From the NCBI GenBank assembly GCA_963706905.1, contig CAVPNY010000011.1, positions 349,957-413,956 of the forward strand: a DNA stretch of 64,000 nt, written 5' to 3'. Source of the DNA: CAVPNY01 sp963706905. Its GTDB lineage: Bacteria > Chloroflexota > Anaerolineae > Anaerolineales > UBA4823. The translations under genes were made by a program, and so were the position numbers. The notes beneath the pieces are model-generated. The model saw only the letters and a program-made list of their open reading frames with translations. It did not search any database and had not been told where the DNA came from. Position 1 is the first letter of the stretch. Each line of letters starts with the position of its first letter. This document shows, in pieces, positions 61,398 to 64,000 of the stretch.

Positions 61398-64000
61398 ATG
61401 CCAACCACCCTCACCCCGCAAACCTTCGTCGCCAAATGGCGTCCCATCGAGCTGCACGAGCGTGCGATGGCGCAGGAACATTTCATCGACCTCTGCCGGC
61501 TGCTGGACCATCCCACGCCGGCCGAAGCCGATCCGTCGCGCACCTGGTACGCCTTCGAGGCAGGCGCAACCAAAGCGACCGGCGGGCAAGGCTATGCTGA
61601 CGTCTGGAAGCGCGACTTCTTCGCCTGGGAGTACAAGGGCGGCCACGCCGATCTGGATCGCGCTTACGGTCAACTGCTGCTCTACAGCGGCGCGCTCGGC
61701 AACCCGCCGCTCCTGATCGTCAGCGACGGCCAACGGTTTCGCATCCACACCCACTTCACCCACACGGTCCGGGTCACCTATGAATTGACCCTCGACGACC
61801 TGCTGCAGCCGGCCAAGCTCGATCTGCTGCGCAAAGCCTTCACCGACCCGGAGGCGCTGCGCTCGCCCGTCACCACCGCCCAGGTCACCGAACAGGCCGC
61901 GACCCATTTCGCCCGTATCGCCCAGATCCTGCGGCGTTACGACCATCCAGCCCCCGCCGTCGCCCACTTCCTGATCCGGCTGCTCTTCTGCCTCTTCGCC
62001 GAGGATATCGGGATCCTGCCCCCGGACCTGTTCTCGCGCCTGGTCACGCGCCCCGGGCAGAACGCGACCACCTTCATGGTGCAGGTGCGCCAGCTTTTCG
62101 CCGCGATGGCAACGGGCGGCTTCTTCGGCGTCGAGACCATCAAGCACGTGGACGGAGGGCTGTTCAACGACGACAGCGTCCTGCTGCTGGATGCCGACAG
62201 CCTGCGCATTCTGGCCGAGGTGTGCGGGCTGAACTGGTCGGCCATCGAGCCAGTGATTCTCGGCACTTTATTCGACGCGGTCTGGACCCGGACAAGCGCT
62301 CGCAGCTCGGCGCGCATTTCACGGCGAAGGATGACATCCTGCTGGTCGTCGAGCCGGTGCTGATGGCCCCGCTGCGGCGCGAATGGGTAACGATACAGGC
62401 CCAGGTGCGCCTGCTGGCCGACCAGCTTGGTGCGCTCGACGAGGCCGCCGACGCCGAGCGCACCGCCGCGGCGCGCACACAACGACGGGGCAAACCGCAC
62501 CGTGCTCCGCGGGAAGGCGCTGGCGCTGTTGGCCGCGTTCCGAGAGAAGCTCGCTGCCGTGCAGATCCTCGATCCCGCGTGTGGCAGCGGCAATTTCCTG
62601 TACGTGGCGCTCTGGCTGCTGCTCGACCTTGAGAAAGCGGTCATCAATCTGGCGGCGACCCTCGGCGAGCCGATCAGCCTGCCGCTCGTTTCGCCGGCGC
62701 AGCTCCACGGCATCGAGATCAATCCCTACGCCTACGAGTTGGCGCAGACGACGATCCGGATCGGTTACATCCAATGGCTGCGCGACAACGGCTTTGGATT
62801 GCCGACCGAGCCGATCCTCAAGCCGCTGACCACCTTCCGCCAGATGGACGCGATCCTGGCAGGGGACAGGGATCAGGAGTCAGGGACAGGGGCAGGGGAC
62901 AGGAGTCAGGGAACCGGAGTGGCCGGCGGCGGACGTGATCATCGGGAATCCGCCGTTTTTGGGCGGCGGCAAGATACGCGCCCAGTTGGGCGATCCTTAC
63001 ACCGATGCCCTGTTCAAACTCTACGGCGACCGGCTACCTAACTTCAGCGACCTGTGCTGCTATTGGTTCGAGAAGACGCGGGCGATGATCGAGACAGGCA
63101 AAACCAAGCGCGCCGGTTTACTGGCGACACAGGGCATTCGTGGCGGGGCAAATCGGGCGGTTTTGGATCGTATCAAACAGTCCAACAGCATCTTCTGGGC
63201 GCAGTCAGACCGGAATTGGATTCTCGACGGTGCGACCGTCCATGTTTCGATGGTAGGTTTCGATAACGGAACTGAGCAAGAATGCTTGCTGGACGGTCAT
63301 TCTGTGTCTGTCATCAATGCGGACCTGACCGCTTCGGTTAATGTAACGCAGGCCAAGCGATTGCCCGAAAACGCAGGCACTTGTTTCATGGGACCTCCCC
63401 GAAAGCACCGTTCGATATCGACGACGAACTCGCCCAACGCATGTTAGGCGCGCCAATCAATGTGAACGGTCGCCCCAACGCAGATGTTGTTCGTCCAGTG
63501 GCAAGCGGCATTGATCTGGTGCAACAATCACGGAATAAATGGACGATCGACTTCGGCTTGATGGACGAGCATGAGGCCGCGGAATACGAGTTACCGTTTG
63601 AGTATGTGCGACAGCATGTTTACCCTATACGATCAAGAAATCGACGTGCTTCCTACGCAAGAAGATGGTGGCAGTATGCTGAGGCACGCCCCGGAATGCG
63701 AGCGGCACTAATTGGAAAGCCTCGCTTCGTCTCAACACCTGAGGTATCCAAACACCGCATCTTCGTCTGGGTTGAGGCAGCCGTCCTCTGCAACCAACAG
63801 ACCCTTGTCTTCGCCTGCGACGACGATTACTTCTTCGGCGTCCTTCATTCTCGCGCCCACGAGTTATGGGCGTGGCGTCTGGGCACGCAACTGCGCGAAG
63901 TGGAGAGCGGCTTCCGATACACACCCACCACCTGCTTCGAAACCTTCCCCTTCCCCTGGCCGCCCGGCCGGGAGCCGGCGGACGATCCCCGCGTCGAAGC
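61398..64000 (+). pseudogene. MmeI-like type IIG/IIL restriction-modification enzyme, four frameshifts, 3' end outside window
   Basis: Joining frames gives one large enzyme. The N-terminal nuclease has ADVWKRDFFAWEYKGG, the D...ExK pattern. A helical spacer follows (HFLIRLLFCLFAEDIGILPP, SQLGAHFTAKDDILLVVEPV). The methyltransferase has motif I VQILDPACGSGNFLYVAL and motif IV VIIGNPPFLGGGKIR. A target-recognition-type region then ends with RYTPTTCFETFPFPWPP at the window edge. Shifts fall near 62268 (one base short), 62480 (one extra), 62930 and 63392 (one A short). A 33-bp-period repeat is inserted just before motif IV. A single polypeptide would both cut and methylate its site. The 19-bp repeat and a leaderless promoter lie upstream. 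Confidence 0.8.
62858..62912 (+). repeat. G-rich 33-bp-period repeat inserted in the methyltransferase gene
   Basis: GGCAGGGGACAGG recurs at 62858-62870 and 62891-62903, and AGGAGTCAGGGA at 62875-62886 and 62901-62912. In frame it encodes GDRDQESGTGA then GDRSQGTG, inserted between MDAILA and the catalytic NPPF block. Similar 'GDRGQES'-coding repeats are known as dispersed insertions in genes of some cyanobacteria and Chloroflexota. Confidence 0.75.

Noticed and set aside
61341..62147. Minus-strand open frame of about 268 codons opposite the MmeI-like gene
   Set aside because: It mirrors the nuclease/spacer coding frame, whose plus-strand product has clear motifs.

Overview
The window looks like a chromosomal contig from an uncultured bacterium of the phylum Chloroflexota, most likely Anaerolineae-like. 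This is an inference. It rests on secreted proteins with Pro/Thr-rich 'PTPT' linkers after a lipobox, a threonyl-tRNA synthetase without a TGS domain, T-box control of aminoacyl-tRNA synthetases, methylmalonyl-CoA mutase and epimerase side by side, and DUF1786, DUF711 and Translin-like genes. Coding density is high and there is no rRNA, tRNA or CRISPR array that I can see.

Layout. 1-5.6 kb: a secreted zincin-type protease (cut by the window edge), two small membrane proteins, an ECF sigma factor with a likely membrane anti-sigma factor, and a trypsin-like PDZ lipoprotein protease. 5.6-13.5 kb (minus strand): a penicillin-binding-protein-like gene whose catalytic motifs are eroded, recN, a zinc-ribbon membrane protein, nadK, a membrane Cas4/RecB-like nuclease interrupted by an in-frame TGA, a Translin homologue and DUF3467. 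13.7-21 kb: ssb, a STAS protein, an orphan DNA methyltransferase, an epimerase, purA, an amidotransferase-like protein with a CysRS-like tail, and a hydroxyisobutyrate-dehydrogenase-family reductase. 21.7-25.4 kb: T-box-thrS, then infC (apparent ATC start)-rpmI-rplT. 25.5-35 kb: macrodomain, RNA methyltransferase, an interrupted DUF711 gene, two tandem ArsR-DUF2087 regulators, uvrA, and methylmalonyl-CoA epimerase and mutase. 35-50 kb: a frameshifted DUF1786 gene, fused homocysteine methyltransferase/MTHF reductase, T-box-pheS-pheT, an acyltransferase, a PPIase lipoprotein, an endonuclease-IV-like protein, and the yqeY-pgpH-ybeY-dgkA cluster followed by HIT and mtaB.

From about 49.7 kb onwards the sequence changes character. 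mtaB is broken by two single-base shifts. A complete 1,229-bp insertion sequence sits between 8-bp target duplications. After it comes a very large membrane protein, a β-propeller of roughly 19 LVIVD-type repeats joined to an SPFH domain, followed by a second SPFH-like gene. Both contain several single-base frameshifts. At about 58.3 kb base composition jumps from moderate to high GC inside one open frame. There the second SPFH gene runs into the middle of a GroEL-like chaperonin, next to a short stretch that reads like the first residues of EF-Tu. This is either an assembly chimera or a recombination joint. The high-GC tail carries a BNR β-propeller gene, a nuclease-domain remnant, a repeated 19-bp element and a large MmeI-like (type IIG/IIL) restriction-methylation gene with four frameshifts that runs off the window.

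Most indels are single bases and several lie in homopolymers, so sequence error is a live explanation for many 'pseudogenes' here. Two separate in-frame TGA codons (about 12.3 and 27.4 kb) are not explained that way. The most distinctive biology is the propeller-SPFH fusion with its second SPFH partner, the PBP-like pseudoenzyme and the membrane Cas4-like gene.
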